64,000 nucleotides of DNA from Calendula officinalis (GCA_963853835.1 OY970829.1:34312020-34376019), one strand, 5' to 3'; shown: positions 43,261 through 55,254, counted from the stretch's first letter. Notes: generated from the sequence alone by a model not told the origin. Numbers and translations are program-made.

Positions 43261-43492
43261 GAAATATGTCCCGCTCTTTATTATCTTATACACCAACATT
43301 GTTGCATGCTAGGAAGGCTAAACATGTGCTAAGGAGCCAAACGGCCCAACCGTGCGCCACCCGCCGTCTCCTAGCCCCGGCAGGCCCACGTTCCCACGCC
43401 CTCCCCCGCACGCTCGTCCCCTTGTTCACGCACCACCCACGGTCGCAACCGTGACCACCCCGGGACGCAGGGGAAAAAAACGAAACAAAAAG

Positions 43493-43612
43493 AGGGTTGC
43501 AACACGAGGACTTCCCAGGGGGTCACCCATCCTAGTACTACTCTCGCCCAAGCACGCTTAACTGCGGAGTTCTGATGGGATCCGGTGCATTAGTGCTGGT
43601 ATGATCGCACCC
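43493..43612 (-). rRNA. 5S rRNA gene
   Basis: 120 nt; C116A in helix I. Confidence 0.93.
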
Positions 43613-43843
43613 GAAATATGTCCCGCTCTTTATTATCTTATACACCAACAGTGTTGCATGCTAGGAAGGCTAAACATGTGCTAAGGAGCCAAACGGCCCA
43701 ACCGTGCGCCACCCGCCGTCTCCTAGCCCCGGCAGGCCCACGTTCCCACGCCCTCCCCCGCACGCCCGTCCCTTGTTCACGCACCACCCATGGTCGCAAT
43801 CGTGACCACCCCGGGACGCAGGGGAAAAAAACGAAACAAAAAG

Positions 43844-43922
43844 AGGGTTGCAACACGACGACTTCCCAGGGGGTCACCCATCTGATGGGATCCGGTGCAT
43901 TAGTGCTTGTATGATCGGACCC
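43844..43922 (-). pseudogene. 5S pseudogene, 41-nt deletion class
   Basis: 79 nt; G5C, C15A, C105G, C116A. It shares C116A with its neighbour at 43493. Confidence 0.93.
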
Positions 43923-44153
43923 GAAATATGTCCCGCTCTTTATTATCTTATACATCAACAGTGTTGCATGCTAGGAAGGCTAAACATGTGCTAAGGAGCC
44001 AAACGGCCCAACCGTGCGCCACCCGCCGTCTCCTAGCCCCGGCAGGCCCACGTCCCCACGCCCTCCCCCGCACGCCCGTCCCCTTGTTCACGCACCACCC
44101 ACGGTCGCAACCGTGACCACCCCGGGACGCAAGGGAAAAAACGAAATAAAAAG

Positions 44154-44273
44154 AGGGGTGCAACACGAGGACTTCCCAGGGGGCCACCCATCCTAGTACT
44201 ACTCTCGCCCAAGCACGCTTAACTGCGGAGTTCTGATGGGATCCGGTGCATTAGTGCTGGTATGATCGCACCC
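44154..44273 (-). rRNA. 5S rRNA gene
   Basis: 120 nt; A90G in the C box. Confidence 0.94.
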
Positions 44274-44506
44274 GAAATATGACCCGCTCTTTATTATCTT
44301 ACACACCAACATTGTTGAATGCTAGGAAGGCTAAACATGTGCTAAGGGGCCAAACGGCCCAACCGTGCGCCACACGCCGTCTCCTAGCCCCGGCAGGCCC
44401 ACGTCCCCACGCCCTCCCCCGCACGCCCGTCCCCTTGTTCACGCACCACCCACGGTCGCAACCTTGACCACCCCGGGACGCAGGGGAAAAAAAACGAAAC
44501 AAAAAG

Positions 44507-44626
44507 AGGGGTGCAACACGAGGACTTCCCAGGGGGTCACCCATCCTAGTACTACTCTCGTCCAAGCACGCTTAACTGCGGAGTTCTGATGGGATCCGGT
44601 GCATTAGTGCTGGTATGATCGCACAA
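44507..44626 (-). rRNA. 5S rRNA gene
   Basis: 120 nt; +1T, +2T, G66A. Confidence 0.93.
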
Positions 44627-44859
44627 GAAATATGTCCCGCTCTTTATTATCTTACACACCAACAGTGTTGCATGCTAGGAAGGCTAAACATGTGCTAAGG
44701 AGCCAAACGGCCCAACCGTGCGCCACCCGCCGTCTCCTAGCCCCGGCAGGCCCACGTCCCCACGCCCTCCCCCGCACGCCCGTTCCGTTGTTCACGCACC
44801 ACCCACGGTCGCAACCGTGACCACCCCGGGACGCAGGGGAAAAAGAACGAAACAAAAAG

Positions 44860-44979
44860 AGGGGTGCAACACGAGGACTTCCCAGGGGGTCACCCATCCT
44901 AGTACTATTCTCGCCCAAGCACGCTTAACTGCGAAGTTCTGATGGGATCCGGTGCATTAATGCTGGTATGATCGCACCT
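44860..44979 (-). rRNA. 5S rRNA gene
   Basis: 120 nt; +1A, C20T, C46T, G72A. Confidence 0.91.
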
Positions 44980-45211
44980 GAAATATGTCCCGCTCTTTAT
45001 TATCTTATACACCAACAGTGTTGCATGCTAGGAAGGCTAAACATGTGCTAAGGAGCTAAACAGCCCAACCGTGCGCCACCCGCCGTCTCCTAGCCCCGGC
45101 AGGCCCACGTTCCCACGCCCTCCCCCGCACGCCCGTCCCCTTGTTCACGCACCACCCACGGTCGCAACCGTGACCACCCCGAGACGCAGGGGAAAAAAAC
45201 GAAACAAAAAG

Positions 45212-45331
45212 AGGGGTGCAACACGAGGACTTCCCAGGGGGTCACCCATCCTAGTACTACTCTCGCTCAAGCACGCTTAACTGCGGAGTTCTGATGGGAT
45301 CCAGTGCATTAGTGCTGGTATGATCGCACCC
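45212..45331 (-). rRNA. 5S rRNA gene
   Basis: 120 nt; C29T, G65A. Confidence 0.93.
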
Positions 45332-45563
45332 GAAATATGTCCCGCTCTTTATTATCTTATACACCAACAGTGTTGCATGCTAGGAAAGCTAAACATGTGC
45401 TAAGGAGCCAAACGGCCCAACCGTGCGCCACCCGCCGTCTCCTAGCCCCGGCAGGCCCACGTTCCCACGCCCTCCCCCGCACGCCCGTCCCCTTATTCAC
45501 GCACCACCCACGGTCGCAATCGTGACCACCCCGGGACGCAGGGGAAAAAAACGAAACAAAAAG

Positions 45564-45683
45564 AGGGGTGCAACACGAGGACTTCCCAGGGGGTCACCCA
45601 TCCTAGTACAACTCTCGCCCAAGCACGCTTAACTGCGGAGTTCTGATGGGATCCGGTGCATTAGTGCTGGTATGATCGCACCC
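45564..45683 (-). rRNA. 5S rRNA gene
   Basis: 120 nt; A74T. Confidence 0.94.
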
Positions 45684-45914
45684 GAAATATCTCCCGCTCT
45701 TTATTATCTTATACACCAACAGTGTTGCATGCTAGTAAGGCTAAACATGTGCTAAGGGGCCAAACGGCCCAACCGTGCGCCACCCCCCGTCTCCTAGCCC
45801 CGGCAGGCCCACGTCCCCACGCCCTCCCACGCACGCTCGTCCCCTTTTTCACGCACCACCCACGGTCGCAACCGTGACCACTTCGGGACGCAGGAAAAAA
45901 AACGAAACAAAAAG

Positions 45915-46034
45915 AGGGGTGCAACACGAGGACTTCCCAGGGGGTCACCCATCCTAGTACTACTCTCGCCCAAGCACGCTTAATTGCGGAGTTCTGATGG
46001 GATCCGGTGCATTAGTGCTGGTATAATCGCACCC
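45915..46034 (-). rRNA. 5S rRNA gene
   Basis: 120 nt; C10T, G51A (A box). Confidence 0.91.
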
Positions 46035-46267
46035 GAAATATGTCCCGCTCTTTATTATCTTATACACCAACAGTGTTGCATGCTAGGAAGGCTAAACATG
46101 TGCTAAGGAGCCAAACGGCCCAACCGTGCGCCACCCGCCGTCTCCTAGCCCCGGCAGGCCCACGTTCCCACGCCCTCCCCCGCACGCCCGTCCCCTTGTT
46201 CACGCACCACCCACGGTCGCAACCGTGACCACCCCGGGACGCAGGGGAAAAAAAACGAAATAAAAAG

Positions 46268-46387
46268 AGCGGTGCAACACGAGGACTTCCCAGGGGGTCA
46301 CCCATCCTAGTACTACTCTAGCCCAAGCACGCTTAACTGCGGAGTTCTGATGGGATCCGGTGCATTAGTGCTGGTATGATCGCACCC
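46268..46387 (-). rRNA. 5S rRNA gene
   Basis: 120 nt; C68T, C118G. Confidence 0.92.
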
Positions 46388-46606
46388 GAAATATGTCCCG
46401 CTCTTTATTATCTTATACACCAACAGTGTTGCATGATAGGAAGGCTAAACATGTGCTAAGGAGCAAAACGACCCAACCGTCTCCTAGCCCCGGCAGGCCC
46501 ACGTCCTCACGCCCTCCCCCGCACGCCCGTCCCCTTGTTCACGCACCACCCACGGTCGCAACCGTGACCACCCCGGGACACAGGGGAAAAAAAACAAAAC
46601 AAAAAG

Positions 46607-46726
46607 AGGGGTGCAACACGAGGACTTCCCAGGGGGTCACCAATCCTAGTACTACTCTCGCCCAAGCACGCTTAACTGCGGAGTTCTGATGGGATCCGGT
46701 TCATTAGTGCTGGTATGATCGCACCC
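46607..46726 (-). rRNA. 5S rRNA gene
   Basis: 120 nt; C26A, G85T. Confidence 0.92.
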
Positions 46727-46945
46727 GAAATATGTCCTGCTCTTTATTATCTTATACACCAACAATGTTGCATGCTAGGAAGGCTAAACATGTGCTAAGG
46801 AGCAAAACGACCCAACCGTCTCCTAGCCCCGGCAGGCCCACGTCCTCACGCCCTCCCCCGCACGCCCGTCCCCTTGTTCACGCACCACCCACGGTCGCAA
46901 CCGTGACCACCCCGGGACGCAGGGGAAAAAAAACGAAACAAAAAG

Positions 46946-47065
46946 AGGGGTGCAAAACGAGGACTTCCCAGGGGGTCACCCATCCTAGTACTACTCTCGC
47001 CCAAGCACGCTTAACTGCGGAGTTCTGATGGGATCCGGCGAATTAGTGCTGTTATGATCGCACCA
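46946..47065 (-). rRNA. 5S rRNA gene
   Basis: 120 nt; +1T, C14A, G110T, and changes at nt 25 and 27. Confidence 0.89.
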
Positions 47066-47297
47066 GAAATATGTCCCGCTCTTTATTATCTTATACACCA
47101 ACAGTGTTGCATGCTTGGAAGGCTAAACATGTGCTAAGGGGCCAAACGGCCCAACCGTGCGCCACCCCCCATCTCCTAGCCCCGGCAGGCCCACGTCGCC
47201 ACGCCCTCCCCCGCACGCTCGTCCCCTTGTTCACGCACCACCCGCGGTCGCAACCGTGACCACTTCGGGACGCAGGGAAAAAAAACGAAACAAAAAG

Positions 47298-47417
47298 AGG
47301 GGTGCAACACGAGGACTTCCCAGGGGGTCACCCATCCTAGTACTACTCTCGCCCAAGCACGCTTAGCTGCGGAGTTCTGATGGGATCCGGTGCATTAGTG
47401 CTGGTATGATCGCACCC
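47298..47417 (-). rRNA. 5S rRNA gene
   Basis: 120 nt; T52C (A box). Confidence 0.93.
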
Positions 47418-47636
47418 GAAATATGTCCCGCTCTTTATTATCTTATACACCAACAATGTTGCATGCTAGGAAGGCTAAACATGTGCTAAGGAGCAAAACG
47501 ACCCAACCGTCTCTTAGCCCCGGCAGGCCCACGTCCTCACGCCCTCCCCCGCACGCCCGTCCCCTTGTTCACGCACCACCCACGGTCGCAACCGTGACCA
47601 CCCCGGGACGCAGGGGAAAAAAAACGAAACAAAAAG

Positions 47637-47756
47637 AGGGGTGCAAAACGAGGACTTCCCAGGGGGTCACCCATCCTAGTACTACTCTCGCCCAAGCACG
47701 CTTAACTGCGGAGTTCTGATGGGATCCGGCGAATTAGTGCTGTTATGATCGCACCA
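47637..47756 (-). rRNA. 5S rRNA gene
   Basis: 120 nt; +1T, C14A, G110T, nt 25 and 27 changed; duplicate of 46946-47065. Confidence 0.89.
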
Positions 47757-47988
47757 GAAATATGTCCCGCTCTTTATTATCTTATACACCAACAGTGTTG
47801 CATGCTTGGAAGGCTAAACATGTGCTAAGGGGCCAAACGGCCCAACCGTGCGCCACCCCCCATCTCCTAGCTCCGGCAGGCCCACGTCGCCACGCCCTCC
47901 CCCGCACGCTCGTCCCCTTGTTCACGCACCACCCGCGGTCGCAACCGTGACCACTTCGGGACGCAGGGAAAAAAAACGAAACAAAAAG

Positions 47989-48108
47989 AGGGGTGCAACA
48001 CGAGGACTTCCCAGGGGGTCACCCATCCTAGTACAACTCTCGCCCAAGCACGCTTAACTGCGGAGTTCTGATGGGATCCGGTGCATTAGTGCTGGTATGA
48101 TCGCACCC
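47989..48108 (-). rRNA. 5S rRNA gene
   Basis: 120 nt; A74T; duplicate of 45564-45683. Confidence 0.94.
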
Positions 48109-48340
48109 GAAATATCTCCCGCTCTTTATTATCTTATACACCAACAGTGTTGCATGCTAGTAAGGCTAAACATGTGCTAAGGGGCCAAACGGCCCAACCG
48201 TGCGCCACCCCCCGTCTCCTAGCCCCGGCAGGCCCACGTCCCCACGCCCTCCCACGCACGCTCGTCCCCTTTTTCACGCACCACCCACGGTCGCAACCGT
48301 GACCACTTCGGGACGCAGGAAAAAAAAACGAAACAAAAAG

Positions 48341-48460
48341 AGGGGTGCAACACGAGGACTTCCCAGGGGGTCACCCATCCTAGTACTACTCTCGCCCAAG
48401 CACGCTTAATTGCGGAGTTCTGATGGGATCCGGTGCATTAGTGCTGGTATAATCGCACCC
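48341..48460 (-). rRNA. 5S rRNA gene
   Basis: 120 nt; C10T, G51A; duplicate of 45915-46034. Confidence 0.91.
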
Positions 48461-48693
48461 GAAATATGTCCCGCTCTTTATTATCTTATACACCAACAGT
48501 GTTGCATGCTAGGAAGGCTAAACATGTGCTAAGGAGCCAAACGGCCCAACCGTGCGCCACCCGCCGTCTCCTAGCCCCGGCAGGCCCACGTTCCCACGCC
48601 CTCCCCCGCACGCCCGTCCCCTTGTTCACGCACCACCCACGGTCGCAACCGTGACCACCCCGGGACGCAGGGGAAAAAAAACGAAATAAAAAG

Positions 48694-48813
48694 AGCGGTG
48701 CAACACGAGGACTTCCCAGGGGGTCACCCATCCTAGTACTACTCTCGCCCAAGCACGCTTAACTGCGGAGTTCTGATGGGATCCGGTGCATTAGTGCTGG
48801 TATGATCGCACCC
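48694..48813 (-). rRNA. 5S rRNA gene
   Basis: 120 nt; C118G; C68 kept. Confidence 0.93.
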
Positions 48814-49032
48814 GAAATATGTCCCGCTCTTTATTATCTTATACACCAACAGTGTTGCATGATAGGAAGGCTAAACATGTGCTAAGGAGCAAAACGACCC
48901 AACCGTCTCCTAGCCCCGGCAGGCCCACGTCCTCACGCCCTCCCCCGCACGCCCGTCCCCTTGTTCACGCACCACCCACGGTCGCAACCGTGACCACCCC
49001 GGGACACAGGGGAAAAAAAACAAAACAAAAAG

Positions 49033-49152
49033 AGGGGTGCAACACGAGGACTTCCCAGGGGGTCACCAATCCTAGTACTACTCTCGCCCAAGCACGCTTA
49101 ACTGCGGAGTTCTGATGGGATCCGGTGCATTAGTGCTGGTATGATCGCACCC
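49033..49152 (-). rRNA. 5S rRNA gene
   Basis: 120 nt; G85T. Confidence 0.94.
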
Positions 49153-49371
49153 GAAATATGTCCTGCTCTTTATTATCTTATACACCAACAATGTTGCATG
49201 CTAGGAAGGCTAAACATGTGCTAAGGAGCAAAACGACCCAACCGTCTCCTAGCCCCGGCAGGCCCACGTCCTCACACCCTCCCCCGCACGCCCGTCCCCT
49301 TGTTCACGCACCACCCACGGTCGCAAGCGTGACCACCCCGGGACGCAGGGGAAAAAAAACGAAACAAAAAG

Positions 49372-49491
49372 AGGGGTGCAAAACGAGGACTTCCCAGGGG
49401 GTCACCCATCCTAGTACTACTCTCGCCCAAGCACGCTTAACTGCGGAGTTCTGATGAGATCCGGCGAATTAGTGCTGTTATGATCGCACCA
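49372..49491 (-). rRNA. 5S rRNA gene
   Basis: 120 nt; +1T, C14A, C36T, G110T, nt 25 and 27 changed. Confidence 0.89.
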
Positions 49492-49723
49492 GAAATATGT
49501 CCCGCTCTTTATTATCTTATACACCAACAGTGTTGCATGCTTGGAAGGCTAAACATGTGCTAAGGGGCCAAACGGCCCAACCGTGCGCCACCCCCCATCT
49601 CCTAGCCCCGGCAGGCCCACGTCGCCACGCCCTCCCCCGCACGCTCGTCCCCTTGTTCACGCACCACCCGCGGTCGCAACCGTGACCACTTCGGGACGCA
49701 GGGAAAAAAAACGAAACAAAAAG

Positions 49724-49843
49724 AGGGGTGCAACACGAGGACTTCCAAGGGGGTCACCCATCCTAGTACTACTCTCGTCCAAGCACGCTTAGCTGCGGAG
49801 TTCTGATGGGATCCGATACATTAGTGCTGGTATGATCGCACCT
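49724..49843 (-). rRNA. 5S rRNA gene
   Basis: 120 nt; +1A, C28T, T52C, G66A, G97T, plus a change at nt 26. Confidence 0.89.
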
Positions 49844-50062
49844 GAAATATGTCCCGCTCTTTATTATCTTATACACCAACAGTGTTGCATGATAGGAAGG
49901 CTAAACATGTGCTAAGGAGCAAAACGACCCAACCGTCTCCTAGCCCCGGCAGGCCCACGTCCTCACGCCCTCCCCCGCACGCCCGTCCCCTTGTTCACGC
50001 ACCACCCACGGTCGCAACCGTGACCACCCCGGGACACAGGGGAAAAAAAACAAAACAAAAAG

Positions 50063-50182
50063 AGGGGTGCAACACGAGGACTTCCCAGGGGGTCACCAAT
50101 CCTAGTACTACTCTCGCCCAAGCACGCTTAACTGCGGAGTTCTGATGGGATCCGGTGCATTAGTGCTGGTATGATCGCACCC
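50063..50182 (-). rRNA. 5S rRNA gene
   Basis: 120 nt; G85T; duplicate of 49033-49152. Confidence 0.94.
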
Positions 50183-50401
50183 GAAATATGTCCTGCTCTT
50201 TATTATCTTATACACCAACAATGTTGCATGCTAGGAAGGCTAAACATGTGCTAAGGAGCAAAACGACCCAACCGTCTCCTAGCCCCGGCAGGCCCACGTC
50301 CTCACACCCTCCCCCGCACGCCCGTCCCCTTGTTCACGCACCACCCACGGTCGCAAGCGTGACCACCCCGGGACGCAGGGGAAAAAAAACGAAACAAAAA
50401 G

Positions 50402-50521
50402 AGGGGTGCAAAACGAGGACTTCCCAGGGGGTCACCCATCCTAGTACTACTCTCGCCCAAGCACGCTTAACTGCGGAGTTCTGATGAGATCCGGCGAATT
50501 AGTGCTGTTATGATCGCACCA
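50402..50521 (-). rRNA. 5S rRNA gene
   Basis: 120 nt; duplicate of 49372-49491. Confidence 0.89.
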
Positions 50522-50753
50522 GAAATATGTCCCGCTCTTTATTATCTTATACACCAACAGTGTTGCATGCTTGGAAGGCTAAACATGTGCTAAGGGGCCA
50601 AACGGCCCAACCGTGCGCCACCCCCCATCTCCTAGCCCCGGCAGGCCCACGTCGCCACGCCCTCCCCCGCACGCTCGTCCCCTTGTTCACGCACCACCCG
50701 CGGTCGCAACCGTGACCACTTCGGGACGCAGGGAAAAAAAACGAAACAAAAAG

Positions 50754-50873
50754 AGGGGTGCAACACGAGGACTTCCAAGGGGGTCACCCATCCTAGTACT
50801 ACTCTCGTCCAAGCACGCTTAGCTGCGGAGTTCTGATGGGATCCGATACATTAGTGCTGGTATGATCGCACCT
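50754..50873 (-). rRNA. 5S rRNA gene
   Basis: 120 nt; duplicate of 49724-49843, and the entry to the fourth block A. Confidence 0.89.
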
Positions 50874-51090
50874 GAAATATGTCCCGCTCTTTATTATCTT
50901 ATACACCAACAGTGTTGCATGCTAGGAAGGCTAAACATGTGCTAAGGAGCCAAACGGCCCAACCGTGCGCCACCCGCCGTCTCCTAGCCCCGGCAGGCCC
51001 ACGTTCCCACGCACGTCTCCTTGTTCACGCACCACCCACGGTCGCAACCGTGACCACCCCGGGACGCAGGGGAAAAAACGAAACAAAAAG

Positions 51091-51210
51091 AGGGGTGCAA
51101 CACGAGGACTTCCAAGGGGGTCACCCATCCTAGTACTACTCTCGCCCAAGCACGCTTAACTGCGGAGTTCTGATGGGATCCGGTGCATTAGTGCTGGTAT
51201 GATCGCACCG
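51091..51210 (-). rRNA. 5S rRNA gene
   Basis: 120 nt; +1C, G97T. Confidence 0.94.
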
Positions 51211-51441
51211 GAAATATGTCCCGCTCTTTATTATCTTATACACCAACAGTGTTGCATGCTAGGAAGGCTAAACATGTGCTAAGGAGCCAAACGGCCCAAC
51301 CGTGGGCCACCCGCCGTCTCCGAGCCCCGGCAGGCCCACGTTCCCACGCCCTCCCGCGCACACCCGTCCCCTTGTTCACGCACCACCCACGGTCGCAACC
51401 GTGACCACCCCGAGACGCAGGGGGAAAAACGAAACAAAAAG

Positions 51442-51561
51442 AGGGGTGCAACACGAGGACTTCCCAGGGGGTCACCCATCCTAGTACTACTCTCGCCCAA
51501 GCACGCTTAACTGCGGAGTTCTGATGGGATCCGGTGCATTAGTGCTGGTATGATCGCACCC
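51442..51561 (-). rRNA. 5S rRNA gene, array consensus
   Basis: 120 nt, consensus, with the TATAATATAA upstream variant. Confidence 0.96.
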
Positions 51562-51793
51562 GAAATATGTCCCGCTCTTTATTATATTATACACCAACAC
51601 TGTTGCATGCTAGGAAGGCTAAACATGTGCTAAGGGGCCAAACGGCCCAACCGTGCGCCACCCCCCGTCTCCTAGCCCCGGCAGGCCCACGTCGCTACGC
51701 CCTCCCCCGCACGCTCGTCCCCTTGTTCACGCACCACCCACGGTCGCAACCGTGACCACCCCGGGACGCAGGGAAAAAAAGCGAAACAAAAAG

Positions 51794-51913
51794 AGGGGTG
51801 CAACACGAGGACTTCCAAGGGGGTCACCCATCCTAGTACTACTCTCGTCCAAGCACGCTTAACTGCGGAGTTCTGATGGGATCCGATGCATTAGTGCTGG
51901 TATGATCGCACCC
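51794..51913 (-). rRNA. 5S rRNA gene
   Basis: 120 nt; C28T, G66A, G97T. Confidence 0.94.
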
Positions 51914-52130
51914 GAAATATGTCCCGCTCTTTATTATCTTATACACCAACAGTGTTGCATGCTAGGAAGGCTAAACATGTGCTAAGGAGCCAAACGGCCC
52001 AACCGTGCGCCACCCGCCGTCTCCTAGCCCCGGCAGGCTCATGTTCCCACGCCCGTCTCCTTGTTCACGCACCACCCACGGTCGCAACCGTGACCACCCC
52101 GGGACGCAGGGGAAAAAACGAAACAAAAAG

Positions 52131-52250
52131 AGGGGTGAAACACGAGGACTTCCCAGGGGGTCACCCATCCTAGTACTACTCTCGCCCAAGCACGCTTAAC
52201 TGCGGAGTTCTGATGGGATCCGGTGCATTAGTGCTGGTATGATCGCACCG
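52131..52250 (-). rRNA. 5S rRNA gene
   Basis: 120 nt; +1C, G113T. Confidence 0.93.
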
Positions 52251-52482
52251 GAAATATGTCCCGCTCTTTATTATCGTATACACCAACAGTGTTGCATGCT
52301 AGGAAGGCTAAACATGTGCTAAGGAGCCAAACGGCCCAACCGTGCGCCACCCGCCGTCTCCGAGCCCCGGCAGGCCCACGTTCCCAGGCCCTCCCCCGCA
52401 CACCCGTCCCCTTGTTCACGCACCACCCACGGTCACAACCATGACTACCCCGGGACGCAGGGGAAAAAAACGAAACAAAAAG

Positions 52483-52602
52483 AGGGGTGCAACACGAGGA
52501 CTTCCCAGGGGGTCACCCATCCTAGTACTACTCTCGCCCAAGCACGCTTAACTGCGGAGTTCTGATGGGATCCGGTGCATTAGTGCTGGTATGATCGCAC
52601 AC
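52483..52602 (-). rRNA. 5S rRNA gene
   Basis: 120 nt; +2T, T at -1. Confidence 0.93.
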
Positions 52603-52831
52603 AAAATATGTCCCGCTCTTTATTATCTTATACACCAACAGTGTTGCATCTAGAAGGCTAAACATGTGCTAAGGAGCCAACGGCCCAACCGTGCGCCACC
52701 CGCCGTCTCCTAGCCCCGGCATGCCCACGTCCCCACGCCCTCCCCCGCACACCCGTCCCCTTGTTCACGCACCACCCACGGTCGCAACCGTGACCACAAC
52801 GGGACGCAGGGGAAAAAAACGAAACAAAAAG

Positions 52832-52951
52832 AGGGGTGCAACACGAGGACTTCCAAGGGGGTCACCCATCCTAGTACTACTCTCGCCCAAGCACGCTTAA
52901 CTGCGGAGTTCTGATGGGATCCGGTGCATTAGTGCTGGTATGATCGGACCC
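52832..52951 (-). rRNA. 5S rRNA gene
   Basis: 120 nt; G5C, G97T. Confidence 0.93.
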
Positions 52952-53183
52952 GAAATATGTCCCGCTCTTTATTATCTTATACACCAACAGTGTTGCATGC
53001 TAGGAAGGCTAAACATGTGCTAAGGAGCCAAACGGCCCACCCGTGCGCCACCCGCCGTCTCCTAGCCCCGGCAGGCCCACGTCCCCACGCCCTCCCCCGC
53101 ACGCCCGTCCCATTGTTCACGCACCACCCACGGTCGCAACCGTGACCACCCCGGGACGTAGGGGAAAAAAACGAAACAAAAAG

Positions 53184-53303
53184 AGGGGTGCAACACGAGG
53201 ACTTCCCAGGGGGTCACCCATCCTAGTAATACTCTCGCCCAAGCACGCTTAACTGCGGAGTTCTGATGGGATCCGGTGCATTAGTGCTGGTATGATGGCA
53301 CCC
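53184..53303 (-). rRNA. 5S rRNA gene
   Basis: 120 nt; G7C, G75T. Confidence 0.93.
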
Positions 53304-53534
53304 GAAATATGTCCCGCTCTTTATTATCTTATACACCAACAGTGTTGCATGCTAGGAAGGCTAAACATGTGCTAAGGAGCCAAACGGCCCAACCGTGCGC
53401 CACCCGCCGTCTCCTAGCCCCGGCAGGCCCACGTTCCCACGCCCTCCCCCGCACGCCCGTCCCTTGTTCACGCACCACCCACGGTCGCAACCGTGACCAC
53501 CCCGGGACGCAGGGGAAAAAAACGAAACAAAAAG

Positions 53535-53613
53535 AGGGGTGCAACACGACGACTTCCCAGGGGGTCACCCATCTGATGGGATCCGGTGCATTAGTGCTGG
53601 TATGATCGGACCC
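53535..53613 (-). pseudogene. 5S pseudogene, 41-nt deletion class
   Basis: 79 nt; G5C, C105G. Confidence 0.93.
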
Positions 53614-53844
53614 GAAATATGTCCCGCTCTTTATTATCTTATACACCAACAGTGTTGCATGCTAGGAAGGCTAAACATGTGCTAAGGAGCCAAACGGCCC
53701 AACCGTGCGCCACCCGCCGTCTCCTAGCCCCGGCAGGCCCACGTCCCCACGCCCTCCCCCGCACGCCCGTCCCCTTGTTCACGCACCACCCACGGTCGCA
53801 ACCGTGACCACACCGGGACGCAGGGGAAAAAACGAAACAAAAAG

Positions 53845-53964
53845 AGGGGTGCAACACGAGGACTTCCCAGGGGGTCACCCATCCTAGTACTACTCTCGCC
53901 CAAGCACGCTTAACTGTGGAGTTCTGATGGGATCCGGTGCATTAGTGCTGGTATGATCGCACCC
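53845..53964 (-). rRNA. 5S rRNA gene
   Basis: 120 nt; G48A. Confidence 0.95.
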
Positions 53965-54196
53965 GAAATATGACCCGCTCTTTATTATCTTATACACCAA
54001 CAGTGTTGCATGCTAGGAAGGCTAAACATGTGCTAAGGAGCCAAACGGCCCAACCGTGCGCCACCCGCCGTCTCCTAGCCCCGGCAGGCCCACATCCCCA
54101 CGCCCTCCCCCGCACGCCCGTCCCCTTGTTCACGCACCGCCCACGGTCGTAACCGTGACCACCCCGGGACGCAGGGCAAAAAAACGAAACAAAAAG

Positions 54197-54316
54197 AGCG
54201 GTGCAACACGAGGACTTCCCAGGGGGTCACCCATCCTAGTACTACTCTCGCCAGAGCACGCTTAACTGCGGAGTCCTGATGGGATCCGGTGCATTAGTGC
54301 TGTTATGATCGCACCC
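54197..54316 (-). rRNA. 5S rRNA gene
   Basis: 120 nt; C14A, A42G, T63C, G64T, C118G. Confidence 0.9.
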
Positions 54317-54549
54317 GAAATATGACCCGCTCTTTATTATCTTACACACCAACAGTGTTGCATGCTAGGAAGGCTAAACATGTGCTAAGGGCCCAAACGG
54401 CCCAACCGTGCGCCACCCGCCGTCTCCTAGCCCCGGCAGGCCCACGTCCCCACGCCCTCCCCCGCACGCTCGTCCCCTTGTTCACGCACTACCCACGGTC
54501 GCAACCTCTACCACCCCGGGACGCATGGGAAAAAAAACGAAACAAAAAG

Positions 54550-54669
54550 AGGGGTGCAACACGAGGACTTCCCAGGGGGTCAACCATCCTAGTACTACTC
54601 TCGCTCTAGCACGCTTAACTGCGGAGTTCTGATGGGATCCGGTGCATTAGTGCTGGTATGATCGCACCC
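54550..54669 (-). rRNA. 5S rRNA gene, A-box/C-box variant
   Basis: 120 nt; T63A, G65A, G87T. Confidence 0.89.
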
Positions 54670-54902
54670 GAAATATGTCCCGCTCTTTATTATCTTATAC
54701 ACCAACAGTGTTGCATGCTAGGAAGGCTAAACATGTGCTAAGGAGCCAAACGGCCCAACCGTGCGCCACCCGCCGTCTCCTAGCCCCGGCAGGCCCACGT
54801 TCCCACGCCCTCCCCCGCACGCCCGTCCCCGTGTTCACGCACCACCCACGGTCGCAACCGTGACCACCCCGGGACGCAGGGGAAAAAAAACGAAACAAAA
54901 AG

Positions 54903-55022
54903 AGGGGTGCAACACGAGGACTTCCCAGGGGGTCACCCATCCTAGTACTACTCTCGCCCAAGCACGCTTAACTGCGGAGTTCTGATGGGATCCGGTGCAT
55001 TAGTGCTGGTATGATCGCACAA
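54903..55022 (-). rRNA. 5S rRNA gene
   Basis: 120 nt; +1T, +2T. Confidence 0.94.
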
Positions 55023-55254
55023 GAAATATGTCCCGCTCTTTATTATCTTATACACCAACAGTGTTGCATGCTAGGAAGGCTAAACATGTGCTAAGGAGCC
55101 AAATGGCCCAACCGTGCGCCACCCGCCGTCTCCTAGCCCCGGCAGGCCCACATCCCCACGCCCTCCCCCGCACGCCCGTCCCCTTGTTCACGCACCACCC
55201 ACGGTCGCAACCGTGACCACCCCGGGACGCAGGGGATAAAAACGAAACAAAAAG

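Larger units (their letters stand above)
38072..44273. repeat. Roughly 1,014-bp higher-order series (full-full-deleted)
   Basis: Units run full, deleted, full in register: 38191 to 39205 (1,014), 41585 to 42599 (1,014), 42599 to 43612 (1,013), with a 703-bp (two-unit) extra step at 39.5-40.6 kb. Shared marks are T45A, C29T, C119T and C15A at fixed places. Confidence 0.75.
45600..50875. repeat. Nested tandem duplications of 2,426, 1,030 and 691 bp
   Basis: Unit starts repeat at 2,425-2,426 bp (45683/48108, 46387/48813, 47065/49491), at 1,030 bp (48813/49843, 49152/50182, 49491/50521) and at 691 bp (46726/47417, 47065/47756). Private changes (G51A with C10T, C118G, G85T, G110T) copy along. Many units are 339 bp, lacking a stretch that includes GCGCCACCCGC in the spacer. 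Confidence 0.82.
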
